A stretch of DNA of 64,000 bases. Origin: Caulobacter sp. 73W. GTDB lineage: Bacteria > Pseudomonadota > Alphaproteobacteria > Caulobacterales > Caulobacteraceae. A program made the translations under genes and the position numbers. The stretch spans positions 3,708,501-3,772,500 of the forward strand of contig NZ_CP158375.1 in the NCBI RefSeq assembly GCF_041021955.1. Direction: 5' to 3'. Position 1 is the first letter of the stretch; every line of letters begins with the position of its first letter. Of the stretch, positions 18,856 through 26,773 are shown piece by piece. The notes under the pieces are model-generated. The model saw only the letters and a list, made by a program, of their open reading frames with translations, made no database searches and was not told the origin of the DNA.

Positions 18856-19230
18856 CTAGGCAATGGCGCCGACGCAGCCGTGCATCAAGCGTCGGCTTTG
18901 CATGAATGCCGTTTGTCGGCCTCGGCGAACGTCGTGCAACTGGCTCATCAGCAGCATGCCCCGGGCGTCGAAAGCCCGCAGTTGCAGGGTCTCGGCCAGG
19001 GGGGAGCCCTCCGCCGTCTCGTCGAAGATCAGGTCGCGCAGCGGATGCATCGGCGCGCGCCCGTCGAGGCCGCGCAGCAGCGCCTTGGCCAGGCCGGCGT
19101 GCGGCGAGGAGAACGCCGTGGCCTCCAGCCGGACGGTGTGAGCGGCCAGGCCTTCACGCGTCAGCGTCTCGGCGAAGGCGGCGGCCGCCTTCGCGGCGGC
19201 GGTGGTTGAGACAGGGTGGAGCAGGTTCAT
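18856..19230 (-). CDS. small protein of unknown function, first gene of the ilvE operon
   Basis: 124-residue protein not recognised as any family. N-terminal half is Ala-rich and helical (TTAAAKAAAAFAETL), followed by an APMHPLRDLIFDE stretch and the C-terminal MSQLHDVRRGRQTAFMQSR. No signal peptide or membrane segment. Start ATG 19230 has AAGGAA 9 bases upstream. It lies between the leader/terminator and ilvE, 21 bp from ilvE, so it shares the branched-chain amino acid control signal. A role tied to branched-chain metabolism is inference from position only. Confidence 0.65.
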   Translation of the reverse strand: MNLLHPVSTTAAAKAAAAFAETLTREGLAAHTVRLEATAFSSPHAGLAKALLRGLDGRAPMHPLRDLIFDETAEGSPLAETLQLRAFDARGMLLMSQLHDVRRGRQTAFMQSRRLMHGCVGAIA

Positions 19231-19273
19231 GGATCAGGTTCCTTTTCTGGTTGGAACCGACCGACCGCACGAC

Positions 19274-19307
19274 AAAAAACCCCGCGGAGCATGTGCTCTG
19301 CGGGGTT
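19274..19307 (-). terminator. attenuator terminator before the ilvE operon
   Basis: On the minus strand AACCCCGCAGAGC pairs with GCUCCGCGGGGUU around a 4-base loop (13 pairs, one G-U) and is followed by six U (19274-19279). It lies 27 bases after the leader-peptide stop and 43 bases before the small gene start. CUGUGGGG inside the leader (19353-19360) can pair with CCCCGCAG of the first terminator arm (19298-19305), a candidate antiterminator. The remaining gap bases 19470-19553 carry no gene. Confidence 0.88.
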
Positions 19308-19334
19308 CCGGATCTTGCGATCTGGTCGGCGGTC

Positions 19335-19469
19335 TTAAGACGCGCTCGTTCGCCCCACAGGTGCAGGAATAATTACTACGGCGAGGGCGGTTACGGAGGC
19401 GCACGAAGTCGTAACCTGGGCGGTGAAGCCAAGGGCGCGGACTGCGGCGATGTCGAGCGCGTTGCGCAT
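19335..19469 (-). CDS. attenuation leader peptide with tandem Val-Val-Ile-Ile codons
   Basis: 44-residue ORF, ATG at 19469, TAA at 19335-19337, GGAG 12 bases before the start. Its key stretch is TALAVVIIPAPVGRTSAS at the C-terminal end: two Val (GTA GTA) and two Ile (ATT ATT) codons at 19368-19379, A/T-ending codons that stand out in this GC-rich sequence. A terminator follows 27 bases later and a gene for a small protein plus ilvE lie downstream. Layout matches ribosome-mediated attenuation leaders of branched-chain amino acid operons, where stalling at scarce Val/Ile-tRNA blocks termination. The stall register relative to the antiterminator is not proven. Confidence 0.85.
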   Translation of the reverse strand: MRNALDIAAVRALGFTAQVTTSCASVTALAVVIIPAPVGRTSAS

Positions 19470-19553
19470 TTCGACGGACGTCTCCGAAAGAGCGGCTCTT
19501 CAATGGCCCTGTTTCGGGCCGCAGGCAACCCCCCGCGGCCCGAGGCCGGGAAC

Positions 19554-20942
19554 TCAGTTCGCCTTGGACTCCAGGGCCGCGCCGCCGAAGCGGATCGGGC
19601 TGTTGTACTCGCGCGCCTTGACCGCGACGTAATCGGCGAAGGCTTCCTGGGTCTTCAGCACCGCGCCTTCGCTCCAGCCGGCGGCGAGCAGGTACTCGTA
19701 CCGGTCGTCCGACGTGCGCGGCATCTTGAACAGGTGGTTGCCCTGCCGCTCTGGGCTGAAGACGTAGGTCGCCTTGGCGGCGTCCTTCACCACCAGGGCC
19801 GTGCCCGCGTATTCGACCATCAGGTCGGTCTGGAAGCTTTCGCGGTCGTCCGGATTTCGGATCGCCTCGGGCGCGGCGGTGATGACGGTCCCGCCTTTTT
19901 GCACCAGGAACTTCTCGTTCGGACGCTTGCGGACGCCGACGCCGAGGGCGGCGCCAGGGGTCTTGCTGTCGAACTGGTCGATCTTCACTCGCGCGGTGGT
20001 GAAGTTCTCGCCGGCATAGGCGGTGTATTCCTGCGACAGGGCGTAGCGGCCGTGGCCGGTGTCCCAGTTCATGGTCTTGATGCGGATGATACTGCGCGCC
20101 GGGCCGTTGGTGACCACCTCGAAGGCGAAGCGCGTGTCGGTCCCGGAGCCAGCGTTGAAGCGGGTCTTGCCCAGGTGCTTGGGCGTGAAGCGGGGGCGGG
20201 AGACCGCCTTGGGATCAGCCGGATCGTCGAACATCGCGACCCCGCCGCCGCCCATGGAGTCGGCCACGTCCATGATGTCCGAGCCCAGTCCCTGATCGAC
20301 CTGGCCGACGCCGTAACCGTCCATGTTCTCCATGTAGAGCCGGCGCGACATCAGCTGCGGCGTGCGCTTGCCATAGACGTCGATGTCGGTGGGATACCAG
20401 AGCTTCCAGCCGACGTTCTCGGACTCCCAGAACGGCACCTGGTGGCGCATGTAGCTGCCGATGTTGGCGTGGGTGGCGTGGGCGTTCCAGCCCCGGTCCT
20501 GGTGGCCCAGATAGATGTAGACCGTGCGGATCTCCTTGGCCTTCAGGTCGGTCATGAAGAACAGCTCGTCCCACAGGCCGTCCTTGTCGAGGTCGTCGAA
20601 CTGGTAGTGGACCCAGCGCCCGTTGGTCTCGGCGCGGATCTCATGCCCGCCTTGCACCGCCAGGTGCGCGACCGACGGCTGAGGCCGGCCTTGCAGGGTC
20701 GGATCGACCACGGTGTAGGACAGCTCATGCAGGTCCGGCAGGATCCCGGCCAATTGCTGGCGGGTGATGATCACTGGGTTGTTCTTGCGGTCCACGTCCA
20801 GGTCATTGACCAGCTTGATCGCCACGCGCTGCACGGGAGACCAGTCGCCCTGGACGTACCAGGGGGTCTGGGCGCTCGCGCCCTGGGTGAAGGCGAGGCC
20901 CGCGGTGAGGGCGGCGAGGGAGGTGAGGGCGCGGATCTTCAT
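19554..20942 (-). CDS. secreted DUF4861 family protein of the pectin locus
   Basis: 462-residue protein with a signal peptide (cut after GASA, about residue 22). The body is beta-rich, with NPVIITRQQLAG, VAHLAVQGGHEIRAETNG, DGLWDELFFMTDL and MDNMDG-like stretches seen in DUF4861 proteins, which recur in pectin/rhamnogalacturonan degradation loci; catalytic role uncertain. The start at 20942 overlaps the stop of the pectate lyase gene by 4 bases, so the two are translationally coupled. Family assignment from recall of sequence character, moderately sure. Confidence 0.75.
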   Translation of the reverse strand: MKIRALTSLAALTAGLAFTQGASAQTPWYVQGDWSPVQRVAIKLVNDLDVDRKNNPVIITRQQLAGILPDLHELSYTVVDPTLQGRPQPSVAHLAVQGGHEIRAETNGRWVHYQFDDLDKDGLWDELFFMTDLKAKEIRTVYIYLGHQDRGWNAHATHANIGSYMRHQVPFWESENVGWKLWYPTDIDVYGKRTPQLMSRRLYMENMDGYGVGQVDQGLGSDIMDVADSMGGGGVAMFDDPADPKAVSRPRFTPKHLGKTRFNAGSGTDTRFAFEVVTNGPARSIIRIKTMNWDTGHGRYALSQEYTAYAGENFTTARVKIDQFDSKTPGAALGVGVRKRPNEKFLVQKGGTVITAAPEAIRNPDDRESFQTDLMVEYAGTALVVKDAAKATYVFSPERQGNHLFKMPRTSDDRYEYLLAAGWSEGAVLKTQEAFADYVAVKAREYNSPIRFGGAALESKAN

Positions 20943-22558
20943 CGGCTCGTCTCCAGGTGCTGGATCAGGATGCTCATGTTGCGGATGTAGGTCCCGGTAG
21001 AGATGCCCATCGGTCCGGTGGGCTCGGTGAAGGGCGACGTGTCCCAGGCGTCGCCCACCTGACCGCGGTCCTTGAAGCCAGGCGGGGGCGCCGCCGGGCC
21101 GTCGCCGCGGTAAGGATGGCTGGTGGTCTTCAGCTCCGTGGGCCAGTAGCCCTCGGCGTTGAGGCCGGCGATCAGCTCCGCCGTCCGACGGTCGTCCGAC
21201 GCGCGGGTGGTGGAGGTGTCCATGTTGAGGTCCGAGCCGACGATGTCGTCGGTGACCCAGAAGCGGGGCAGGGGACGAAGCGCCTTGGCTTTCAAGATTG
21301 AGTTCTTGGTCGCCTCGGCCGGCGGGGTGGCGACCAGCTTGCGATAGCGCGCCCACAGCGCCTTGGTGTTGGGGTTGCGCTGGCCCATCTCGTCGCCCTT
21401 GGCAGGGCCGACATAGTACTCGCCGTTCTGGGCGTTCGATCCGCGCCGATGCACGTAGATCGGCTTGTTGGTCTCGGGATCGTAGTGGGTGAAGTGGGTC
21501 CGCCCGTCCTTGGTGTGCTTGGCCTTGGGCAGTTCGATGCTGTCCAGCCAGGTCAGGGCTTCCGGGATGCGGGCCAGGTATTTGGTCTCCCCGGTCAGCT
21601 CATAGAAATCCATCAGATTGCTGACGTTTGCCGCCGTGGTGTGGGTGGCGATCGAGCGTGGCTCATAGGTCCGCGCGCCGGCCGGCTTCAGGTCCACCGT
21701 GTATTGCAGCGACCAGCCCGGGGTCGGCTGGCCATGCTGGCTAGCCACCACCACGTTCATCGCGCGGTTCAGCGGGTCCAGCACCCGGCTGTCGCCTAGG
21801 GTCTGATAGACCATCAGCAGGAAGCCGACATTCTCGGTCAGCACCTCGTCGTTGAAGGTCACGTAGCCGGTATAGTCGGGCTTGCCGTGATTGCTGAACT
21901 CGCCGGCGCGGGGATAACGCTGCGGCCATCCGCCATTCGGATACTGGCTTTCCAGCACGAAGCCGATGGCCTTCTCCAGCGCCGGACGCCAGCGGGGATC
22001 GTGCTTCTCCAGGTACAGCCGCAGCAGCAGCTTGCCGGACTCGATGGTGGCGTGGTCATCGAAGGTGGCGTTGCCGTAGTAGTGCTGGAATTCCTCGAGC
22101 CGCCAGCCGTTCTTGCCGATGGTCTCGTACCAGTCGCGCATCGACGCCTCGCCGCCGAAGTCGATGATGTAGTTCCAGCCGCCGGTAGGGTGCTGGCCGT
22201 AGATCAGCGCCTCGGCCGTCTGCTCGGCCGCGGCGTAGTAAGTCTCGTCTCCGGTGGCGTGATAGGCGTCTAGGAACAGCTGCCCCATCTCGGGCGTGCC
22301 CGGGGCCTGGGTCCAGATCATGCTCGGCTTGGCTTCCATCTCGCCCCAGCGGCGCGAGAAGTCGGGAAGGTAGGACCAGACATAGCCGCCGTTGGTCGCC
22401 ACCTTGTCGGTCATGAAGGCGGTCGCGCGCTTCATGGCGGCGGTCACTTGGGCGCGGGTCGGGGCGGCGGCCGGACCCTGGACCTGAGCTTGGGAAAGGG
22501 CCGTTCCGGCCAGCAGCAGGGCAAGCGTCGCCCCCGCCGCAAAACTGCGTCGCAACAT
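20939..22558 (-). CDS. secreted pectate lyase, PL10-type
   Basis: 539-residue exported enzyme: signal peptide (about 1-25, cut after SQAQ), then an alpha/alpha barrel of the PL10 pectate lyase type, with NGGYVWSYLPDFSRRWGE, WTQAPGTPEMGQ, GGWPQRYPR, FNDEVLTENVGFL and ARAYEPRSIATHTT-like segments. Cleaves polygalacturonate by beta-elimination. Start ATG 22558 follows GGAGGAG by 7 bases. First gene of a two-gene unit with the DUF4861 gene, divergent from GH43 across a 301-bp control region with two LacI-type palindromes. Confidence 0.85.
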   Translation of the reverse strand: MLRRSFAAGATLALLLAGTALSQAQVQGPAAAPTRAQVTAAMKRATAFMTDKVATNGGYVWSYLPDFSRRWGEMEAKPSMIWTQAPGTPEMGQLFLDAYHATGDETYYAAAEQTAEALIYGQHPTGGWNYIIDFGGEASMRDWYETIGKNGWRLEEFQHYYGNATFDDHATIESGKLLLRLYLEKHDPRWRPALEKAIGFVLESQYPNGGWPQRYPRAGEFSNHGKPDYTGYVTFNDEVLTENVGFLLMVYQTLGDSRVLDPLNRAMNVVVASQHGQPTPGWSLQYTVDLKPAGARTYEPRSIATHTTAANVSNLMDFYELTGETKYLARIPEALTWLDSIELPKAKHTKDGRTHFTHYDPETNKPIYVHRRGSNAQNGEYYVGPAKGDEMGQRNPNTKALWARYRKLVATPPAEATKNSILKAKALRPLPRFWVTDDIVGSDLNMDTSTTRASDDRRTAELIAGLNAEGYWPTELKTTSHPYRGDGPAAPPPGFKDRGQVGDAWDTSPFTEPTGPMGISTGTYIRNMSILIQHLETSR

Positions 22559-22685
22559 GGTCGTTCTCCTCCATGACCGCGCTTTTTCGCGGTCCCTCCC
22601 GGCCACTCAGATCCCAGCAGAGCAAGGGGAGCGGAGGCCGCTTTCGGTCAGAGAACCTGTGATCCCGACCGACGGTCAAGCAAAT

Positions 22686-22703
22686 AATGACACCGGTAAC
22701 ATT
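22686..22703. promoter_or_regulatory. LacI-type operator, distal copy
   Basis: AATGACACCGGTAACATT: palindrome with a central ACCGGT and matching AATG/CATT ends (7 of 9 positions symmetrical). It fits the even-centred CG-core operators of LacI-family sugar repressors. Lies about 128 bp before the pectate lyase start. No LacI-family gene is present in the window. Confidence 0.5.
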
Positions 22704-22731
22704 GCCTCACAAAAAGCGGCGCCCTAGGCTT

Positions 22732-22743
22732 GGTACCGGTACC
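22732..22743. promoter_or_regulatory. LacI-type operator, proximal copy
   Basis: GGTACCGGTACC, a perfect 12-bp palindrome with the same ACCGGT core as the site at 22686-22703. Centres are 43 bp apart, near four helical turns, so one looped repressor could hold both. The rest of the 301-bp gap 22559-22859 holds no gene. Confidence 0.5.
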
Positions 22744-22859
22744 TTTCCCGAGAACCGGGTTATGGGACAAACTGTTGCGGACGGGCCGTGCAAACGGGCC
22801 GTCGATGCGGGAGCCGGCCGTTAGAGCCGTCGCCGCGGAGGAGCCTAAAGGACGTGACT

Positions 22860-24485
22860 ATGACCAGACTGACTCGCCGCGGCGCCCTTGGCGCGACCCT
22901 GCTCGGAGCCGGCGCGGCCGCCTTGCCTCCCGTCGCCGCGGAGGCTCAGACGGGCCTTGGCCGCCTGCCGACGAAAGCGTCCGGCGGCCGCCGCTGGGGC
23001 AAGACCTTCGAAGGGCAGCGCAAGGCCGACCTTGGCAACGGCACGTTCCTCAATCCGATCCTGGCCGGGGACCACCCCGACCCGTCGATCCTCAAGGACG
23101 GCGCTGACTACTACATGACGTTCTCGTCGTTCGACGCCTATCCGGGCGTGCCGATCTGGCATAGCCGCGACCTGGTGAACTGGACGCCGGTGACCACGGC
23201 CCTGACGACCAATGTCGGCTCCATCTGGGCGCCCGAACTGATCAAGCACCAGGGCCGCTTCTACATCTACCTGCCGGCCAAGTTCCCCGACAACAACACC
23301 AGCTACGTGATCTGGTCCGACAAGATTGAAGGCCCGTGGAGCGAGCCGATCGACCTGAAGCTACCGCGCTATATCGACCCCGGCCACGCGGTGGACGCTG
23401 ACGGCACGCGCTGGCTGTTCCTGTCGGGCGGCGACCGCATCAAGCTGGCGCCGGACGGCCTGTCGACTGTCGGCAAGCCAGAGCACGTCTATGATCCCTG
23501 GCGCTATCCGGAAGACTGGGAGGTCGAGGGCTTCTCTCCCGAAGGCCCCAAGATCACGAAGCATGGCGACTACTATTACCTGATCACCGCCGTGGGCGGC
23601 ACGGCGGGTCCGCCGACCGGCCACATGGTCATCGTCGCGCGCTCCAAGTCCCTGGCCGGCCCGTGGCAGGACGATCCGCGCAACCCGGTGGTCCGCACCG
23701 AGAACAATTCGGAGATGTGGTGGTCGCGCGGTCACGCCACCCTGGTCGAGGGGCCGTCCGGCGACTGGTGGTGCGTCTATCATGGCTATGAAAACGGCTT
23801 CTACACCCTGGGCCGCCAGGCGCTTCTCGCGCCGGTGACCTGGACCAAGGACGGCTGGTTCACCGTCGGCGGCGGCGACCTGTCCAAGCCGATGCCCAAG
23901 CCCAGGGGCGGTCAGGCCGTCACTCACGGCATGGCGCTGTCGGACGACTTCTCGACCGACAAGTACGGCATGCAGTGGAACTTCTTCGATCCCGCCAAGG
24001 ACGAGGGCAAGCGCATCAAGCGCGCCAATGGCATGCTAGAGCTGACCGCCACGGGCGAGGCGCCGTCCACCTCGTCGCCGCTGATCTTCGTCAATGGCGA
24101 CCAGGCCTATGAGATCGAGTGCGAGATCGAGATCGATCCGGGCGTCCGCGCCGGCCTGATCCTATTCTATGACCGCAAGCTCTATTGCGGCCTGGGCTTC
24201 GACCCGAAGAACTTCGTCACTCACCAGTATGGAATCGAGCGCGGCCGTCCGGCCAATCCGCACGGCCAGCGCATGATCATGCGCCTGCGCAACGACCGCC
24301 ATATCGTCAGCTTCCACACCAGCGGCGACGGCGGAAAGACCTGGAAGCGGTTCGACCGGGGCATGGAAGTCAGCGGCTACCACCACAATGTCCGCGGCGG
24401 CTTCATGATGCTCAAGCCCGGCCTGTACGCCGCCGGCAAGGGCTCGGCCCGCTTCCGCAACTTCAAGTACCGGGCGCTCGACTGA
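22860..24485 (+). CDS. TAT-exported glycoside hydrolase family 43 protein
   Basis: 541-residue enzyme. A twin-arginine signal (LTRRGALGATLLGAGAAALP) is followed by a five-bladed GH43 propeller (about 62-340) and a C-terminal concanavalin-like domain (about 355-541, DDFSTDKYGMQWNFF). Catalytic base is probably Asp74 in DHPDPS, the pKa modulator Asp is in RYIDPGHAVDADG and the acid Glu in VEGFSPEGPK. GH43 members remove arabinose, xylose or galactose side chains. The ATG at 22860 follows AAAGGA by 7 bases. Shares one base with the acetylesterase gene (TGATG), so the pair is an operon, divergent from pectate lyase. Confidence 0.87.
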   Translation: MTRLTRRGALGATLLGAGAAALPPVAAEAQTGLGRLPTKASGGRRWGKTFEGQRKADLGNGTFLNPILAGDHPDPSILKDGADYYMTFSSFDAYPGVPIWHSRDLVNWTPVTTALTTNVGSIWAPELIKHQGRFYIYLPAKFPDNNTSYVIWSDKIEGPWSEPIDLKLPRYIDPGHAVDADGTRWLFLSGGDRIKLAPDGLSTVGKPEHVYDPWRYPEDWEVEGFSPEGPKITKHGDYYYLITAVGGTAGPPTGHMVIVARSKSLAGPWQDDPRNPVVRTENNSEMWWSRGHATLVEGPSGDWWCVYHGYENGFYTLGRQALLAPVTWTKDGWFTVGGGDLSKPMPKPRGGQAVTHGMALSDDFSTDKYGMQWNFFDPAKDEGKRIKRANGMLELTATGEAPSTSSPLIFVNGDQAYEIECEIEIDPGVRAGLILFYDRKLYCGLGFDPKNFVTHQYGIERGRPANPHGQRMIMRLRNDRHIVSFHTSGDGGKTWKRFDRGMEVSGYHHNVRGGFMMLKPGLYAAGKGSARFRNFKYRALD

Positions 24486-25357
24486 TGAAGACGATGATCG
24501 CAACCGCCGTGGCCAGCCTGGCGCTGGCCGGCTCCGCCATGGCTCAGGCCGCGGCTGAGCCGCCCCAGTTCAGGGCGGTGAAGATCGTGCTGGTGGGCGA
24601 CTCCACCACCGCCGTGCAGGGCGGCTGGGGACCCAGCTTCTGCGGCAAGCATGTGATGTCGGCCGTGGCCTGCGTGAACCTCGCCCGGGGCGGGCGCAGC
24701 AGCGGCAGCTACCGCGCCGAGGGCTCGTGGAACGTGGCGCTGAGCGAGATGAAGTCCGGGGGCTTCGTGGCCACCTACGTGCTTATCCAGTTCGGTCACA
24801 ATGACCAGCCGGGCAAGCCGGGGCGGTCCACCGACCTGGCCACCGAGTTCCCCGTCTATCTGAAGCGCTATGTGGAGGAGGTGCGGGCCGCCGGGGCCAC
24901 CCCGGTGCTGCTGACGCCCCTGACACGCCGGCAGTTCAAGGACGGCAAGTTGATCCGCGACCTGGAGCTTTGGGCCGAGGCGACCCGCAAGGTGGCGGTC
25001 GAGACCAACACGCCGCTGCTCGACCTGCACAAGCTTAGCGCCGACGCCGTCGACGCCATGGGCGCGGCCGAGGCGACCCGCTTCGCGCAGGTTCCGCCCT
25101 CGGCGGAGGTCCTGGCCGCCGCCCGCACGGGCACGACCATCGCCGCCCAACCGACCACGCCCGCCGCCGCCGCTGCGATAGCGAGCGCGCCCAACCCGCC
25201 GCAGCAGAACAACGCCGCGGTCGAACCCATGGGCGCGGCCAAGCTGTCCTTCGACTACACCCATCTGGGCGAGGCGGGGGCGGACTACTTCGCCGCCATG
25301 GTCACGGCGGGCCTGGCCCAGGCCGTTCCCGCCCTGCGGCGCGACCTGATCCCCTAG
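24485..25357 (+). CDS. secreted rhamnogalacturonan acetylesterase (SGNH hydrolase)
   Basis: 290-residue SGNH esterase with a signal peptide cut after AMAQA. Block I GDSTTA (nucleophile Ser40), block II ARGGRSSGSY, block III FGHNDQPG and block V FDYTHLGEAG are all present, matching the RGAE group that removes acetyl from rhamnogalacturonan. An Ala/Pro-rich insert (about 215-245, TIAAQPTTPAAAAAIASAP) interrupts the domain before block V. Translationally coupled to GH43. The stop overlaps the convergent GH47 gene by 4 bases. Confidence 0.88.
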   Translation: MKTMIATAVASLALAGSAMAQAAAEPPQFRAVKIVLVGDSTTAVQGGWGPSFCGKHVMSAVACVNLARGGRSSGSYRAEGSWNVALSEMKSGGFVATYVLIQFGHNDQPGKPGRSTDLATEFPVYLKRYVEEVRAAGATPVLLTPLTRRQFKDGKLIRDLELWAEATRKVAVETNTPLLDLHKLSADAVDAMGAAEATRFAQVPPSAEVLAAARTGTTIAAQPTTPAAAAAIASAPNPPQQNNAAVEPMGAAKLSFDYTHLGEAGADYFAAMVTAGLAQAVPALRRDLIP

Positions 25358-26736
25358 GCCTTCTTGAACCCGCGCAGGATGTTGGCCTCGGTGCTCAGCT
25401 GCAGCTGGCCGTAGTCGATGCGGCGGCAGTTGGCGAACATCAGGTAGTAGTATTTCATCTGCTCGGACCACCAGTAGCCGGGGCAGTTGTCGCGCTGCTT
25501 CATCGGCCGCGTGGTGATGTCCTCCAGCGCCGTATAGCCATAGGCCGCGCGGCTGGTGGCCTTCATCTGGCGATAGTGGATGGCCGTCAGCTGGCGATAA
25601 CGCTCGTTCCGGTCGCCCAGCCACAGGTTCAGGCAGGCGTCGGGATATTCCGGGCGCAGGCCCGTGTGCTTGCGGCGCGGCTGGCGGGTGGCGACGTCGA
25701 TGGACTCCGGAATGATCCCGTAGGTCGCCTGCATCTCGGTGAATGAGGCGAGATAGTCGTCGCCTTCCTTCTTTCTGCCGACCTGACCCAGCAGGCCGGC
25801 CAGATAGGCGGCCAGCTCGCTCTGGGTCGTGGAGGTCGCTTCGCCGGTTTCGAAATCCACCTGCGGGAACCACAGGCGGCCGTCATAGCGCTTGGCCTGA
25901 CGCTTCAGGATCGCGTCGGTGGTCTCTGCGGACCAGCGGCGGCAGTCCTCGTCACCGAACAGCTCCCAGGCGTCCCAGAGATATTCGTAGAAGCTGTCTG
26001 CATAGACATCGATGCTGGCGACGCGGCTGGTGAACTCGCCCGTCTCGGCGTGGATGTTGGCGGCCATCAGGCCGATCTTCGAGCGGCGGTCCAGGGCGTG
26101 TTTCATCGCCCGCTTGGCCATGTCGAAGTACTTGGGATCGCCGGTCAGCCGGCTCAGCATCCCAAACTCGGTGATGTAGGTGCCGATCTCCGCCAGGTTG
26201 GTCATCGGATCGCGCACCGCCCCCGTGCGCAGGTTCACATAGCGCCAGGGCAAGCCGTGGGGCGACGCCTCGAACGCCTTGGCCAGCCGGTCGGCCAGAT
26301 CCTTGGCCTTGGCCAGCAGCACCGGATCGCCGCAGGCCAGGTGAGCCGAGATCAGGCCGCCGACCAGGCGGATGTTGGTCTCGAAGACCTGGGCGTCGCC
26401 ATCGACGTCGAAAGTCAGGCTGGTCTTCACCCAGTCGAGACCCCGCTGGAACTCCTCGTCCAGCTCCATGATCCACAAGGTGTCCAGCGCCTCGACCAAC
26501 GACAGGCCCAGATCATGGCCCTTGATGAAGAACGACTGCGAGGTCCCGCTGACCGGGTTGATCTCGTCCTTGCCCCACGCCTTGGCGACGTAATGACGCC
26601 AGGCCCATTGGAATTCGGACTTCACGTCCGCGCCCAGGGCGGCCCAGTCCTCCGTCGGTGCGGCGAAGGCGGGCGCGGCGCTCGAGGCGGCGAGCAGGGC
26701 AAGAGCGTGGCGGCGGGTGAGGGGACTCAGCTTCAT
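25354..26736 (-). CDS. secreted glycoside hydrolase family 47 alpha-mannosidase
   Basis: 460-residue protein with a signal peptide (RRHALALLAASSAAPAFAA) and an (alpha/alpha)7 GH47 barrel. Glu119 (QVFETNIR), Asp247 (VYADSFYEYLWDA) and Glu363 (RPEYPDACL) fall where the catalytic residues of the structurally characterised Caulobacter K31 GH47 enzyme lie with a constant offset of two, as I recall that report. The C-terminal STEAN carries the Thr of the Ca2+ site. GH47 acts on alpha-1,2-mannose with inversion and is mainly eukaryotic. Substrate here may be plant or fungal mannan or glycan. Confidence 0.87.
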   Translation of the reverse strand: MKLSPLTRRHALALLAASSAAPAFAAPTEDWAALGADVKSEFQWAWRHYVAKAWGKDEINPVSGTSQSFFIKGHDLGLSLVEALDTLWIMELDEEFQRGLDWVKTSLTFDVDGDAQVFETNIRLVGGLISAHLACGDPVLLAKAKDLADRLAKAFEASPHGLPWRYVNLRTGAVRDPMTNLAEIGTYITEFGMLSRLTGDPKYFDMAKRAMKHALDRRSKIGLMAANIHAETGEFTSRVASIDVYADSFYEYLWDAWELFGDEDCRRWSAETTDAILKRQAKRYDGRLWFPQVDFETGEATSTTQSELAAYLAGLLGQVGRKKEGDDYLASFTEMQATYGIIPESIDVATRQPRRKHTGLRPEYPDACLNLWLGDRNERYRQLTAIHYRQMKATSRAAYGYTALEDITTRPMKQRDNCPGYWWSEQMKYYYLMFANCRRIDYGQLQLSTEANILRGFKKA

Positions 26737-26773
26737 GCCAGGACCTTAGGGGGCGATCCCGGCGCGCGCCAAG

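Noticed and set aside
19234..19503. 89-codon minus-strand frame over the ilvE leader
   Set aside because: Passes through the terminator and has no ribosome site; the 44-codon frame at 19335-19469 with Val/Ile control codons explains the region better.
18906..20990. 694-codon plus-strand frame across the ilvE attenuator and DUF4861 gene
   Set aside because: Runs antisense through two supported genes, a leader peptide and a terminator; composition is Arg/Val/Gly-rich without motifs.
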